DNA from: CAVQCX01 sp963711095
GTDB taxonomy: Bacteria; Pseudomonadota; Gammaproteobacteria; Chromatiales; Chromatiaceae
Assembly: GCA_963711095.1 (NCBI GenBank)
Contig: CAVQCX010000018.1
Span: forward strand, 310,001-374,000
Reading direction: 5' to 3'
Length of the DNA stretch: 64,000 nt
A program made the translations under genes and the position numbers. How positions within the stretch are numbered: position 1 is the stretch's first letter; every line of letters starts with the position of its first letter. Below the pieces are notes generated by a model. It saw nothing but the letters and a program-made list of their open reading frames with translations, did no database searches and was not told the DNA's origin. Shown here piece by piece: positions 33,647-42,072 of this stretch.

Positions 33647-34699
33647 ATGCGTACACGGACCTTGATGAGCTTTACCGCCGCGACGCTGGTACTGTCTGCG
33701 ACAGGAATCGCTGCCCAGACTCCCCTGGAGACCGTCTCGGCCGAGTACCGCGACCAGCCCCGGGAGCTGCGCCTGGACGGCACGGTCGAGGCGGTCAAGC
33801 GCGCCACCGTGTCCGCCCAGACCAAGGGCCAGATCGTCGAGGTACTGTTCGACGTCCACGATTATGTGGCCAAGGACGCCGTGATCGTGCGGCTGCGCGG
33901 CACCGAGCAGCAGGCCGAGGTCTCGCGGGCCGAGGCCGCGCTCAAAGAGGCCGCGGCCCGGCTGCAGGAGGCCAGGGGCAGCCAGCAGCGCGTCAAGGAG
34001 CTGGCTGGCCGCCAGCTCGCCTCCCGCTCCGATCTGGACAAGGCGGTGGCCGAGCTGGCCTCGGCCCGGGCGCGCAGCGACGCCGCCGAGGCGGAGCTGG
34101 CGAAGGCCCGGGAGCAGCAGGAGTACACCCGGGTGCGCGCCCCCTACAGTGGCATCGTCACCGAGCGCCGGGCCGAGGTCGGGGAATCCGTGCAGCCCGG
34201 CCAGCCGCTGATGACCGGGCTGTCTCTGGACGAGCTGCGGGTCAATGTCGACGTGCCCCAGAGCCTGATCCAGGCGGTGAGGGCGTCGGCACGGGCGCGG
34301 GTGCTGCTGCCGAGCGGCGACTCGGTCGAGGCCGCCAAGCTCACAGTGTTCCCCTATGCCGAGCCGGGCAGCAACAGCTTCAATGTCCGCCTGGAGCTGC
34401 CGGCGGGGACCGCGGGCCTGCTGCCCGGCATGTTCGTCAAGGCAGTGTTTCCCATCGGCACCGAGAAACGCCTGCTGGTGCCGGCGGGGGCAGTGGTGTA
34501 CCGCAGCGAGGTCACCGCCGTCTACCTGGTGCGCCCGGACGGCAGCATCGGTTTCCGGCACATCCGGGTCGGGCGCCAGACCCCCGACGGCATGATCAGC
34601 GTGCTCTCGGGGCTGGACCCGGGGGAGCGGGTCGCCCTGGACCCGATCGCCGCCGGTGTCGAGCTCAAGCGGCGCCCGGCGCCTGCCCCGGGTGGCTGA
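33647..34699 (+). CDS. RND efflux periplasmic adaptor (membrane fusion protein)
   Basis: A 350-residue secreted adaptor. Signal peptide MRTRTLMSFTAATLVLSATG ending IAAQ; barrel-sandwich hybrid start LDGTVEAVKRATVSAQTKGQ; then a long alpha-helical hairpin (residues ~85-165, AEAALKEAAARLQEA) that reaches the outer membrane channel; second lipoyl half EYTRVRAPYSGIVTERRAEV; beta-barrel and membrane-proximal domains to residue 350. First gene of a two-gene operon under the palindromic operator. It lacks the usual lipobox cysteine, so it is probably soluble or held by the permease. Confidence 0.9.
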   Translation: MRTRTLMSFTAATLVLSATGIAAQTPLETVSAEYRDQPRELRLDGTVEAVKRATVSAQTKGQIVEVLFDVHDYVAKDAVIVRLRGTEQQAEVSRAEAALKEAAARLQEARGSQQRVKELAGRQLASRSDLDKAVAELASARARSDAAEAELAKAREQQEYTRVRAPYSGIVTERRAEVGESVQPGQPLMTGLSLDELRVNVDVPQSLIQAVRASARARVLLPSGDSVEAAKLTVFPYAEPGSNSFNVRLELPAGTAGLLPGMFVKAVFPIGTEKRLLVPAGAVVYRSEVTAVYLVRPDGSIGFRHIRVGRQTPDGMISVLSGLDPGERVALDPIAAGVELKRRPAPAPGG

Positions 34700-34700
34700 G

Positions 34701-37700
34701 ATGGGCATAGCCGGACGGGTCGCCAAGAAGTTTCTGCGCACCGAGATCACCCCGCTGCTGGCCCTCGTGGGGCTGCTGCTCGGGGTATTCGCGGTACTGG
34801 TGACGCCGCGCGAGGAAGAGCCCCAGATCAACGTCACCTTCGCCAACGTCTTCATCCCCTTCCCAGGCGCCTCGGCGAGCGAGATCGAGCACCTGGTGGC
34901 CGCCCCCGCCGAGCAGGTGCTCTCGGAGATCGAGGGCATCAAGCACGTCTACTCCACCTCGCGCCCGGGCATGGCAGTGCTCACGGTGCAATACAAGGTG
35001 GGGGAGGACCGCACGCGCGCGATCGTGCGCCTCTACAACAAGATCTTCTCGAACCAGGACTGGCTGCCGCGCAACCTGGGCGTCGGCCAGCCGATCATCA
35101 AGCCCAAGGGGATCGACGATGTACCGATCGTCACCGCGACCCTGTGGACCCGAGACCCGGCGGTGGGGGCTTACGAGCTGGGCCAGGTGGCGCACGCCGT
35201 GGAGGCGGAGCTAAAGCGCGTCCCCGGCACCCGCAACATCTACACCATCGGCAGCGCCGAGCGTGTGGTGCACGTACTGCTCGATCCCCAGGCCCTGGCC
35301 AGCTACGGGATCAGCCTGGAGGGCCTGAGGGCGTCCCTGGAGGCCGGCAACGCGATCCACGACGACCTCTCACTGACCCGCGACAACCAGGAGGTGCTGG
35401 TGCAGGTCGGGACCTTTCTCACCAGTCCCGAGGAGATCGGGGACCTGGTGGTCGGCACCCACGGTCTGAAGCCCGTGTTCCTGCGCGACGTGGCCAAGGT
35501 GGTGCAGGGACCCGACACCCCGGAGTCCTACGTCTGGCTCGGTACGGGTCCCGCGGCACACGCCAAGGGGCTGACCGACCAGGGCGTGTTTCCGGCGGTA
35601 ACGCTCGCGGTCGCCAAGAAGCCCGGAACCAATGCCGTTGACATCGCCGACCAGGTGATCCGCCGCTTCGAGGCCCTCAAAGGGACCTTCATCCCGGACG
35701 GGGTACAGGTCACCGTGACCCGCGACTATGGGGTCACAGCCGACCAGAAGGCCAAGAAGCTGATCGAGAAGCTGGTGTTCGCCACCGGCTCGGTGGTGCT
35801 GCTGGTGCTGGCGGCCCTGGGCTGGCGCGAGGCGCTGATCGTCGGCGCCGCGGTGGTGGTGACGCTCGCCATCACCCTGTTCGCCTCATGGGCCTGGGGC
35901 TTCACCCTGAACCGGGTCTCGCTGTTTGCGCTGATCTTTTCCATCGGCATCCTGGTCGACGACGCCATCGTGGTGGTGGAGAACATCCACCGACACCTGG
36001 CGCTGGGCGCTCAGCACCTGCTGGAGGCGATCCCGCGCGCGGTCGACGAGGTCGGTGGCCCGACCATCCTGGCCACCTTTACCGTGATCGCCGCGCTGCT
36101 GCCCATGGCCTTCGTGACCGGCCTCATGGGCCCCTACATGAGCCCGATCCCGATCAACGCCAGCCTCGGCATGCTGATCTCGCTCGCCGTGGCCTTCGTG
36201 TTCACGCCCTGGCTGACCAACCGGGCGCTGGCCAACGTGGCCGAGCGGCACTTCCATCCGGCCGAGGAGCCGCCGGCCCGAACCTGGCTCGACCGCCTGG
36301 CCGACCGGGCGCTCGACCCGTTCATCGGGGCGCGCGGCGGGCGCAACCGCTGGCTGCTGCTGGGCGGGATACTGCTGCTGATCGCCCTGTCGATGGCGCT
36401 GGTCGCCAGCCGCGCGGTGGTCCTCAAGATGCTGCCGTTCGACAACAAGTCCGAATTTCAGGTGGTGCTCGACATGCCCGAGGGCGCGAGCCTGGAGCGC
36501 ACCGCCGCCGCCCTGGCCGACATGGGCGAGTACCTCTCGGGCGTGCCCGAGGTCACCGACTACCAGGTCTATGCCGGCACCTCCGCCCCAATCAGCTTCA
36601 ACGGGCTGGTGCGCCAGTACTATCTGCGCCGGGGCGACAACCTGGGCGACATCCAGGTGAACCTGGTCGACAAGCACGAGCGGGCGCGCAAGAGCCACGA
36701 GATCGCACTCGCCGTGCGCGCGCCGCTCGCGGCGATCGCTGCGCGCTACGGCGCGAGCCTCAAGATCGTGGAGCTGCCCCCGGGCCCGCCGGTGCTCTCG
36801 CCACTGGTGGCCGAGATCTATGGGCTCGACTACGAGGGCCAGATCGCGGCTGCCCGGCGGGTGCGCTCGGTATTCGCCGCCACCCCCGACATCGTCGACG
36901 TGGACGACAGCGTGGAGTATCCGTCGAAGAAGCTGATCCTGCGCGTGGACCGCCAGAAGGCGGCCCTGCTCGGGATCTCCCAGAGCGACCTGGCCCGCAC
37001 CCTGGGCACCGTGCTGGCGGGCGAGGACGTGAGCTACCTGCACGGGGAAAACGTCAAGCACGCGATACCGATCCGGCTCGAGTACCGGGAGGCCGACAAG
37101 GCCGATCTGGACGCCCTGCTCTCCCTGCGCCTTCAGGGGCGCGAGGGCCGCTCGGTGCCGCTGTCCGAGGTTGTGCAGGTGGTCGACTCCACCCGCGAGC
37201 ACTCGATCCAGCACAAGGACCTGCTGCCCGTGGTCTATGTCACCGGCGACATGGCCGGGCGCACCGACAGCCCGCTCTACGGCCTGTTCGCCATCTCCGC
37301 CAAGCTCAACGGCCACAACGGACTCGCCCAGTATTTCATCCATCCGCCGGAGAGCCCCTACGACTACAGCCTGAAATGGGACGGGGAGTGGCAGGTCACC
37401 TACGAGACCTTCCGCGATATGGGCATCGCCTACTCGATGGGTCTGCTGCTGATCTATCTGCTGGTGGTCGCCCAGTTCCGCTCCTACCTGGTGCCGCTGG
37501 TGATCATGGCGCCCATCCCGCTCACCATCATCGGCATCCTGCCCGGGCACGCGCTGTTGGGGGCCCAGTTCACCGCCACCTCCATGATCGGGATGATTGC
37601 GCTGGCCGGGATCATCGTACGCAACTCCATCCTGCTGGTGGACTTCGTCAACCAGCAGGTGCGCGAGGGCCTGGCCCTGGAGAATGCGGTGAAGCGGGCG

Positions 37701-37910
37701 GCGGCGGTGCGCGCCAAGCCGATCGTGCTCACCGGCCTCGCCGCGATGGCCGGCGCCTTCTTCATCCTCGACGACCCGATCTTCAGCGGGCTGGCCGTGT
37801 CGCTGATCTTCGGCATCCTGGTCTCCACCCTGCTCACCCTGGTGGTGATCCCGGTGGTCTACTATGCGGTGATGCGCACCCGGCTGTACCGGATCACCAC
37901 CGAGGGCTGA
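34701..37910 (+). CDS. RND efflux permease (AcrB/MexF-type)
   Basis: A 1069-residue inner-membrane proton-driven pump with 12 helices. Landmarks: first helix ALVGLLLGVFAVLVTP followed by REEEPQINVTFANVFIPFPG; FPGASASEIE; the DD pair in FSIGILVDDAIVVVENIHRH (helix 4); second-repeat helix region PLVIMAPIPLTIIGILPGHA and MIGMIALAGIIVRNSILLVD. Proton-relay acidic residues and a helix-10 lysine are plausible. ATG 34701 lies one base after the adaptor stop (TGAG then ATG), so the genes are coupled. Substrate unknown; the operator suggests inducible expression. Confidence 0.93.
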   Translation: MGIAGRVAKKFLRTEITPLLALVGLLLGVFAVLVTPREEEPQINVTFANVFIPFPGASASEIEHLVAAPAEQVLSEIEGIKHVYSTSRPGMAVLTVQYKVGEDRTRAIVRLYNKIFSNQDWLPRNLGVGQPIIKPKGIDDVPIVTATLWTRDPAVGAYELGQVAHAVEAELKRVPGTRNIYTIGSAERVVHVLLDPQALASYGISLEGLRASLEAGNAIHDDLSLTRDNQEVLVQVGTFLTSPEEIGDLVVGTHGLKPVFLRDVAKVVQGPDTPESYVWLGTGPAAHAKGLTDQGVFPAVTLAVAKKPGTNAVDIADQVIRRFEALKGTFIPDGVQVTVTRDYGVTADQKAKKLIEKLVFATGSVVLLVLAALGWREALIVGAAVVVTLAITLFASWAWGFTLNRVSLFALIFSIGILVDDAIVVVENIHRHLALGAQHLLEAIPRAVDEVGGPTILATFTVIAALLPMAFVTGLMGPYMSPIPINASLGMLISLAVAFVFTPWLTNRALANVAERHFHPAEEPPARTWLDRLADRALDPFIGARGGRNRWLLLGGILLLIALSMALVASRAVVLKMLPFDNKSEFQVVLDMPEGASLERTAAALADMGEYLSGVPEVTDYQVYAGTSAPISFNGLVRQYYLRRGDNLGDIQVNLVDKHERARKSHEIALAVRAPLAAIAARYGASLKIVELPPGPPVLSPLVAEIYGLDYEGQIAAARRVRSVFAATPDIVDVDDSVEYPSKKLILRVDRQKAALLGISQSDLARTLGTVLAGEDVSYLHGENVKHAIPIRLEYREADKADLDALLSLRLQGREGRSVPLSEVVQVVDSTREHSIQHKDLLPVVYVTGDMAGRTDSPLYGLFAISAKLNGHNGLAQYFIHPPESPYDYSLKWDGEWQVTYETFRDMGIAYSMGLLLIYLLVVAQFRSYLVPLVIMAPIPLTIIGILPGHALLGAQFTATSMIGMIALAGIIVRNSILLVDFVNQQVREGLALENAVKRAAAVRAKPIVLTGLAAMAGAFFILDDPIFSGLAVSLIFGILVSTLLTLVVIPVVYYAVMRTRLYRITTEG

Positions 37911-38034
37911 TACCCGGCGACGGCCTTCGGGTCCCATTGACCTCCCGCGTCTGCGTCCTCGACGCGCACCTTGGTCCCACTATCACGCCGGGTATGCATC
38001 TTAGTCATTATTCAGGGTGTCGACCCGTCAACCA

Positions 38035-38197
38035 AGAAACGGCAGTTGGAACCGCCGAGGCGCAAAGGACGTTAGGACAGATGCGCACCAAATGCAAAAG
38101 CACCTTCTTCACCCGCAGGGTGACGCGGGTTTCGAGGGTATTGCCTTGAAACGCTTAGCGATCTTGGCGCCTTGGCGGTTCAAATGATCTTTCTAGG
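38035..38197. repeat. Divergent MITE-like element related to the 239-bp family
   Basis: Left end GAAACGGCAGTTGGAACCGC with CGAGGCGCAAAGGACG; right end CCTTGGCGGTTCAAATGATC and TTTCTAGGG. Reverse-complemented, the right end reads CCCTAGAAA then TTGAACCGCCAAGGCGCC, so ~25-30 bases are inverted at the two ends. The outer GAAACGGCAGTTG and CTAG(A)AA motifs match the TIRs of the 239-bp elements; the interior is different. Confidence 0.65.
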
Positions 38198-38205
38198 GTC
38201 AAGGG

Positions 38206-38313
38206 TCATTCCGGCTTGGAGGCCGGAATCCAGATGCCACGGACGGCCAGTCGAACGACCAGTTACCCTCCCTGGCGCTGGATTCTGGCCAATCCATGGC
38301 CAGAATGCCGGGC
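38206..38313. repeat. Palindromic chromosomal repeat (~108 bp)
   Basis: Outer arms TCATTCCGGCTTGGAGGCCG with GAATCCAG at the left, and CTGGATTCTGGCCAATCCAT with GGCCAGAATGCCGGG at the right, so the element has inverted-repeat architecture with local palindromes (CCGGCTTGGAGGCCGG; TGGCCAATCCATGGCCA). A half copy is near 17900. Such CATTCCGG...GGAATCCAG palindromes are frequent in proteobacterial chromosomes. Confidence 0.7.
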
Positions 38314-38372
38314 GCTCAATGGTTACGCTTCTTGCTTAGGTGGCCCGATTACCGGGCTCGGCACGGTATCTC

Positions 38373-39311
38373 ATGCAACCCCCTGACTCGATCATGGCGC
38401 ACAGTGCCCCGACCTCCCGGGAAGGAAGTGCGCGGCGGCGCGCCGGTCCGCGTCAGGACGGCTCAAAACGGGCTCGGGCGCAACTGTGCGCGGTGCTTGC
38501 AGTTGGGCTCCTGTGCGCCGGCGCTCCCCCCGCGAGTGCCGCAACCAAGAAGGACCCCGTCGACCGCGTCTGCACCCTGATCTCCGAGAGCGCCGGGCGC
38601 CACCGCCTGCCGGAGAGCTATCTGGCGCGCCTGATCTGGAAGGAGAGCCGCTTCGACCCCAAGGCCGTCAGCCCCGCGGGCGCCCAGGGCATCGCCCAGT
38701 TCATGCCCGCAACGGCCACACAGCGCCGCCTCGACGACCCGTTCGACCCCGAGCAGGCGATCCCCGCGGCGGCCGCGTATCTGGCCGAGATGCGCAAGAC
38801 CTATGGCAATCTCGGGCTGGCCGCCATCGGCTACAACGCGGGGGAGGATCGCCTCTCGCGTTGGCTCGCGCGCGGTGGCTTCCTTCCGTTGGAGACCGAG
38901 GATTATGTCCTGTCCATCACCGGCAAGCCGGTCGACCACTTCATCGAGCGCGCGAATGAAGCGCCCGAACGGCCGCTCCGGGCCAAGCTCAGTTTCCACG
39001 AGGCCTGCCGTCGCCTGCCGGTGATCGAGGCGGCGACTGTGCCCCTGTCGCGCCGTCCCCGCCTGCCCTGGGTCATCCAGGTCGCCGGCAGTTACCAGCG
39101 CTCCGCCGCCATCGCCCAGTGGAAACGCCTGCGTCATCAGTTCGCCTCCGTGCTCGCCGGCCACGAGCCGTTCGTGCAGCGTCGACGCTCGCCGCTCGGT
39201 CAGGCCAGCATTTACGCCGTACGCCTCGGCGCCAAGACTCGCCCCGAGGCCAACCGGCTCTGCGCGCGGCTGACCGAAGCTGGCGGCTCCTGTCTGGTCA
39301 TGAAGGACTGA
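38373..39311 (+). CDS. Lytic transglycosylase with C-terminal SPOR domain
   Basis: About 312 residues. A signal segment LCAVLAVGLLCAGAPPASA precedes an SLT domain: catalytic glutamate in ARLIWKESRFDPKAVSPAGA, then QGIAQFMPATA, and AAIGYNAGEDRLSRWLA. Residues ~220-312 form a SPOR-like domain (PWVIQVAGSYQRSAAIAQWK, SIYAVRLGAKTRPEANRLCA) that binds denuded peptidoglycan at division sites. It cleaves peptidoglycan glycan strands in the periplasm. The start is either ATG 38373 or 38394; neither has a strong RBS. Confidence 0.88.
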   Translation: MQPPDSIMAHSAPTSREGSARRRAGPRQDGSKRARAQLCAVLAVGLLCAGAPPASAATKKDPVDRVCTLISESAGRHRLPESYLARLIWKESRFDPKAVSPAGAQGIAQFMPATATQRRLDDPFDPEQAIPAAAAYLAEMRKTYGNLGLAAIGYNAGEDRLSRWLARGGFLPLETEDYVLSITGKPVDHFIERANEAPERPLRAKLSFHEACRRLPVIEAATVPLSRRPRLPWVIQVAGSYQRSAAIAQWKRLRHQFASVLAGHEPFVQRRRSPLGQASIYAVRLGAKTRPEANRLCARLTEAGGSCLVMKD

Positions 39312-39971
39312 GGCTCGCTGTGGCGCGTTAGCGATCGCGGAGCCGGAAACGGCCGGGCACCTCCCCTTGGCCACTTGACCCGACCTGCGCCGCTCCCACC
39401 CGGGCAAATGTCCGAGATCGGCCAAGAGCGGACCTTCGCAGCGGCATGAGGCTGGCAACGCTAGATCTCGCTCAGGTCGATAGGGAATCTACTAAACTGT
39501 TCCCAAGACGCTAGGGGGTAACCCCACCTGAGATCCTCCCCTGATCGTGCGGGTAGATTGGACGCCGGCCCTTGGCCCTTGCGCGCTCCGGCCCGCTTGC
39601 TGAGGGGCAGGCGGATGCGACTCATGAGATTGGGCAGGGGCCACAGCACGCCTTCCGCTCTTGAACTATCCAAGGAGTTCGCTTCGCTAGGGTCCCGTCC
39701 TTGACAGTTCTTCCGCTCGAGCCGGTAGTTGGCCAGGCCCCATGCCATGGGGAGCCCATGAACGCGCCAGCTCTTGACCACACGCGGGCCCCGCTGGCCC
39801 CGGTTACCCACACCAGCGGGGGAATGGCCCCACCGGGGCCTCTGGTGGATCGTTCTCGGAAATTGCAGTTACGCTGCGCAACAAGCAAAATGGGGGGTAG
39901 ACGAGCTGGAAGTGATCGCAACCGCACCCAGCCGCGCGCTTCCCGTACAAAAAACGGCCAGGACATCGTTT
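39312..39971. other. 660-bp region, no supported gene
   Basis: No family-like sequence on either strand. A minus-strand frame at 39461-39811 has odd composition and no recognisable motif. It marks the left edge of the accessory zone; base composition falls to the right of it. Confidence 0.5.
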
Positions 39972-40787
39972 GTGGCTAATCTTCCAGAGAGACCTGACGA
40001 ACTGCCTGATTTTGAGTCGCCTCCGCTCAACGAAGTGGTGCTCGGCGTGCAGTTCAATCCGCCGAAGGGCTATCGGCAAATCAATGCCGGAGAAGTCTGG
40101 GGGCTGTTTCGTTCCGAGTTCTCGGAGGTTGAAGAGCGCGAGCCGCTTGCTCCAGTGTTTGAGACATTTGGCCGTCCGACAAGTGGGGTCCAGTTCCGGA
40201 TGATGGCAGGACCGTCACACGCCAGGTTTTGGTTCGTGCGGCCCGATGGCACTGAGCTGATTCAATTCCAGCAGGATCGCTTCCTTCACAACTGGCGGAA
40301 AGCCGGGAAAGAGGAGAGCAGGTATCCCCGATTTGAAGGGATCATGAGTCGGTTCTGCGACGAGCTTGAAAAGCTGGAGGAATACTTCGGCGGGTTGTCT
40401 TCGCAGTCGCTGCTGATCAATCAGTGCGAAATTTCATACGTTAATCATATTCCTTTCGAACTCACTGACGGGCGGAAGGCTTCCGACTGGTTGCGCTTTG
40501 TCAACTTTGGGGAGCGTGAACCGGAGGACTTTTCTATGAGTTTTCGAGAGGTCATCCGGGACGCTCTTGGTCAGCCTCAGGGCCGCCTGGCATGTGAATT
40601 CAATACTGCCATCACGCCAAGGGATGAGCGCATTATCCTCATGTCCCTCACTGCGCGCGGGGCTCCAGCGGTTGCGACCAAGGAGTCGGCTTTCGACTTC
40701 TTGACTAAGGGTCGCCGTTTGATCGTGTCCCGATTTGCGGACCTTACGACCGACGCGGCTCATCTGGAATGGGGGCGAATCAAGTGA
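39972..40787 (+). CDS. TIGR04255 family protein
   Basis: A 271-residue protein from GTG 39972. Features of the sporadically distributed TIGR04255 family: LPDFESPPLNEVVLGVQFNP at the N-terminus (PP[LI]xEVxxGxxF), FGRPTSGVQFRMMAGPSHAR, ELIQFQQDRFLHNWRK (the conserved QxDRxxxNWR) and a C-terminal strand-helix part. Function unknown. Lower GC than the neighbouring chromosome. Its TGA overlaps the GTG of the next gene (GTGA), so it is the first gene of a coupled three-gene module. The frame is open upstream but not family-like. Confidence 0.85.
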   Translation: MANLPERPDELPDFESPPLNEVVLGVQFNPPKGYRQINAGEVWGLFRSEFSEVEEREPLAPVFETFGRPTSGVQFRMMAGPSHARFWFVRPDGTELIQFQQDRFLHNWRKAGKEESRYPRFEGIMSRFCDELEKLEEYFGGLSSQSLLINQCEISYVNHIPFELTDGRKASDWLRFVNFGEREPEDFSMSFREVIRDALGQPQGRLACEFNTAITPRDERIILMSLTARGAPAVATKESAFDFLTKGRRLIVSRFADLTTDAAHLEWGRIK

Positions 40788-41269
40788 GCAAAGCTGCGTT
40801 GAATTACGACAATAATGTGTCGTCCCTCAAGACGAGCAGGCCGGCCGGTCTCAAGGTGCTCCAGCACGAACGGCGCGTCCTTATTGACGATGTTGAGGGG
40901 CTATGGGATGAGCGCATCACGGAGAAGTTGCACGATCTTGTTAAGTTGGAAGAGGGTTGGGATGGATACCGGGCAATGCCTGTGAGCTTCACAAACGCGG
41001 TATTCGCGCTCCGAATGCTAGAGAAGATTTGCCGCCCCGGTACTCCGTTACCAGCAATCGTTCCAGGGGTTGACGGAGACCTTCAGCTTGAGTGGCACAC
41101 TGCTAAAGGCGATATCGAATTGCACGTTCTGGCTCCTAATTCCGTCCACGCGTGGCACGCCAAGGTTGGCGACGATAATCCCGATGGCGACGAAAAGTCG
41201 TTGAAGACCGATTTTTCAATCGTTGCCGAGTGGGTGAGGGACATCGCGGAAAACCATGCCGGCGCTTGA
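40784..41269 (+). CDS. Conserved hypothetical partner of TIGR04255 protein
   Basis: A 161-residue protein. The centre has LVKLEEGWDGYRAMPVSFTN followed by a helix and PAIVPGVDGDLQLEWHTAKG with DIELHVLAP, a recurrent pattern (GWDGxxA, DGxLQLEWH) in small proteins of unknown function that sit beside TIGR04255 genes. GTG 40784 overlaps the upstream stop. The strand-helix-strand pattern could be a small ligand or nucleic-acid binding domain. The stop overlaps the start of the next frame at 41256. Confidence 0.7.
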   Translation: MSKAALNYDNNVSSLKTSRPAGLKVLQHERRVLIDDVEGLWDERITEKLHDLVKLEEGWDGYRAMPVSFTNAVFALRMLEKICRPGTPLPAIVPGVDGDLQLEWHTAKGDIELHVLAPNSVHAWHAKVGDDNPDGDEKSLKTDFSIVAEWVRDIAENHAGA

Positions 41270-41702
41270 CGCACCACCGTATGACGGGGCGGGAAACGTG
41301 GTATCCCATGACCACGCAGGAATTCAGCCAAGTGATGGAATTATAAGGCGGGTCCCGGAACAGTGGGTCGTCGACGACGAGAGAGCAGTTGGCGGTCGGA
41401 GGCTCTCGTCGCTCGCTTTCCGGGCTTCTTCTGGGACGAATGGCGGTATGTCCATTGACCTCCAACAGCAGATCGAGGAGGCTGGACTAGACGCCAAGCA
41501 GTTTGTGACGACGCCTCGCTGGGTAGGCTCCATCCGCTTTGTTGCTGCGTCGCTTCGCGCGGAAGGATTCAGTGTTGGATTCGACCCGACCAAGGAGAAT
41601 CCCTACCATGGCCAAGTCTGGGGTAACTTCAGCAAAGGAAAGCAGCGAAGGCTTCGTGAGCTTTGCGATTGGTTCGTGCCCATTCCTGGCGTGTCGGTAT
41701 AA
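41256..41702 (+). CDS. Conserved hypothetical protein, third gene of TIGR04255 module
   Basis: A 148-residue protein starting at ATG 41256 inside the end of the previous gene. Residues ~1-65 (PPYDGAGNVVSHDHAG, EQWVVDDERAVGGRRLSSLA) resemble a small polar domain; residues 70-148 (IDLQQQIEEAGLDAKQFVTT, PYHGQVWGNFSKGKQRRLRE) look like a compact DNA- or RNA-facing domain with a basic end (KGKQRRLRE). I do not recognise a named family. The overlapping arrangement of the three genes points to one functional unit. Confidence 0.65.
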   Translation: MPALDAPPYDGAGNVVSHDHAGIQPSDGIIRRVPEQWVVDDERAVGGRRLSSLAFRASSGTNGGMSIDLQQQIEEAGLDAKQFVTTPRWVGSIRFVAASLRAEGFSVGFDPTKENPYHGQVWGNFSKGKQRRLRELCDWFVPIPGVSV

Positions 41703-42072
41703 CGCCAGGAGTTGCGCGCGAGGAACGGGGCTCAGATCTCGCATCGTCACACGCGTCGTTCAGCGGAATGACCGCTCCGGGTCGATAGGAGTCCTTCAGA
41801 ATGCGCTTATATTTGGGGTCGCATGGGTCTCTCCCCGGCCAAGTCCGGACGTATCATAGGGTCACCCACGCGACACGGTGATGCGGCGCCTTTTTTAGGT
41901 ATTATGGATCGGTTTGGTCTGGCAGGTTGGTGGCGGCCAGGTCGGCATCCGCCGCGCTCGGCGACAGCGTGCGCCACCAGGGGCAAAACGCCAGGGGCTG
42001 CGGCTCGACTCGGCAACGGGGCTTCGGCTGGCTCGCACCGAAAATACCTTTGTCCACTACCAAGAGAACGGA
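41703..42072. other. Intergenic region with dispersed repeat
   Basis: About 370 bases, no gene supported. It contains the repeat described at 41767-41813. The frame of the next gene is open back to 41914 but becomes protein-like only from 42073. Confidence 0.5.
41767..41813. repeat. Dispersed repeat, copy A
   Basis: ATGACCGCTCCGGGTCGATA, then GGAGTCCTTCAGAATGCGCT and TATATT. A closely similar copy is at 43092-43138, and shorter versions of the GGAGTCCTTCA...GCTTATATT core occur at 43166-43195 and 59785-59809. No coding content. Confidence 0.7.

Larger units (their letters stand above)
37911..38372. other. Intergenic region with two repeat elements
   Basis: About 460 bases, no gene. It contains a MITE-like element (38035-38197) and a chromosomal palindrome (38206-38313), listed separately. 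Confidence 0.7.

Noticed and set aside
35886..37937. 683-residue minus-strand frame over the RND permease
   Set aside because: Antisense to a canonical pump; the sequence is rich in His/Asp/Gly and has no motif.
39461..39811. 116-residue minus-strand frame at the edge of the accessory zone
   Set aside because: No recognisable family, no RBS; considered a chance frame in GC-rich spacer.
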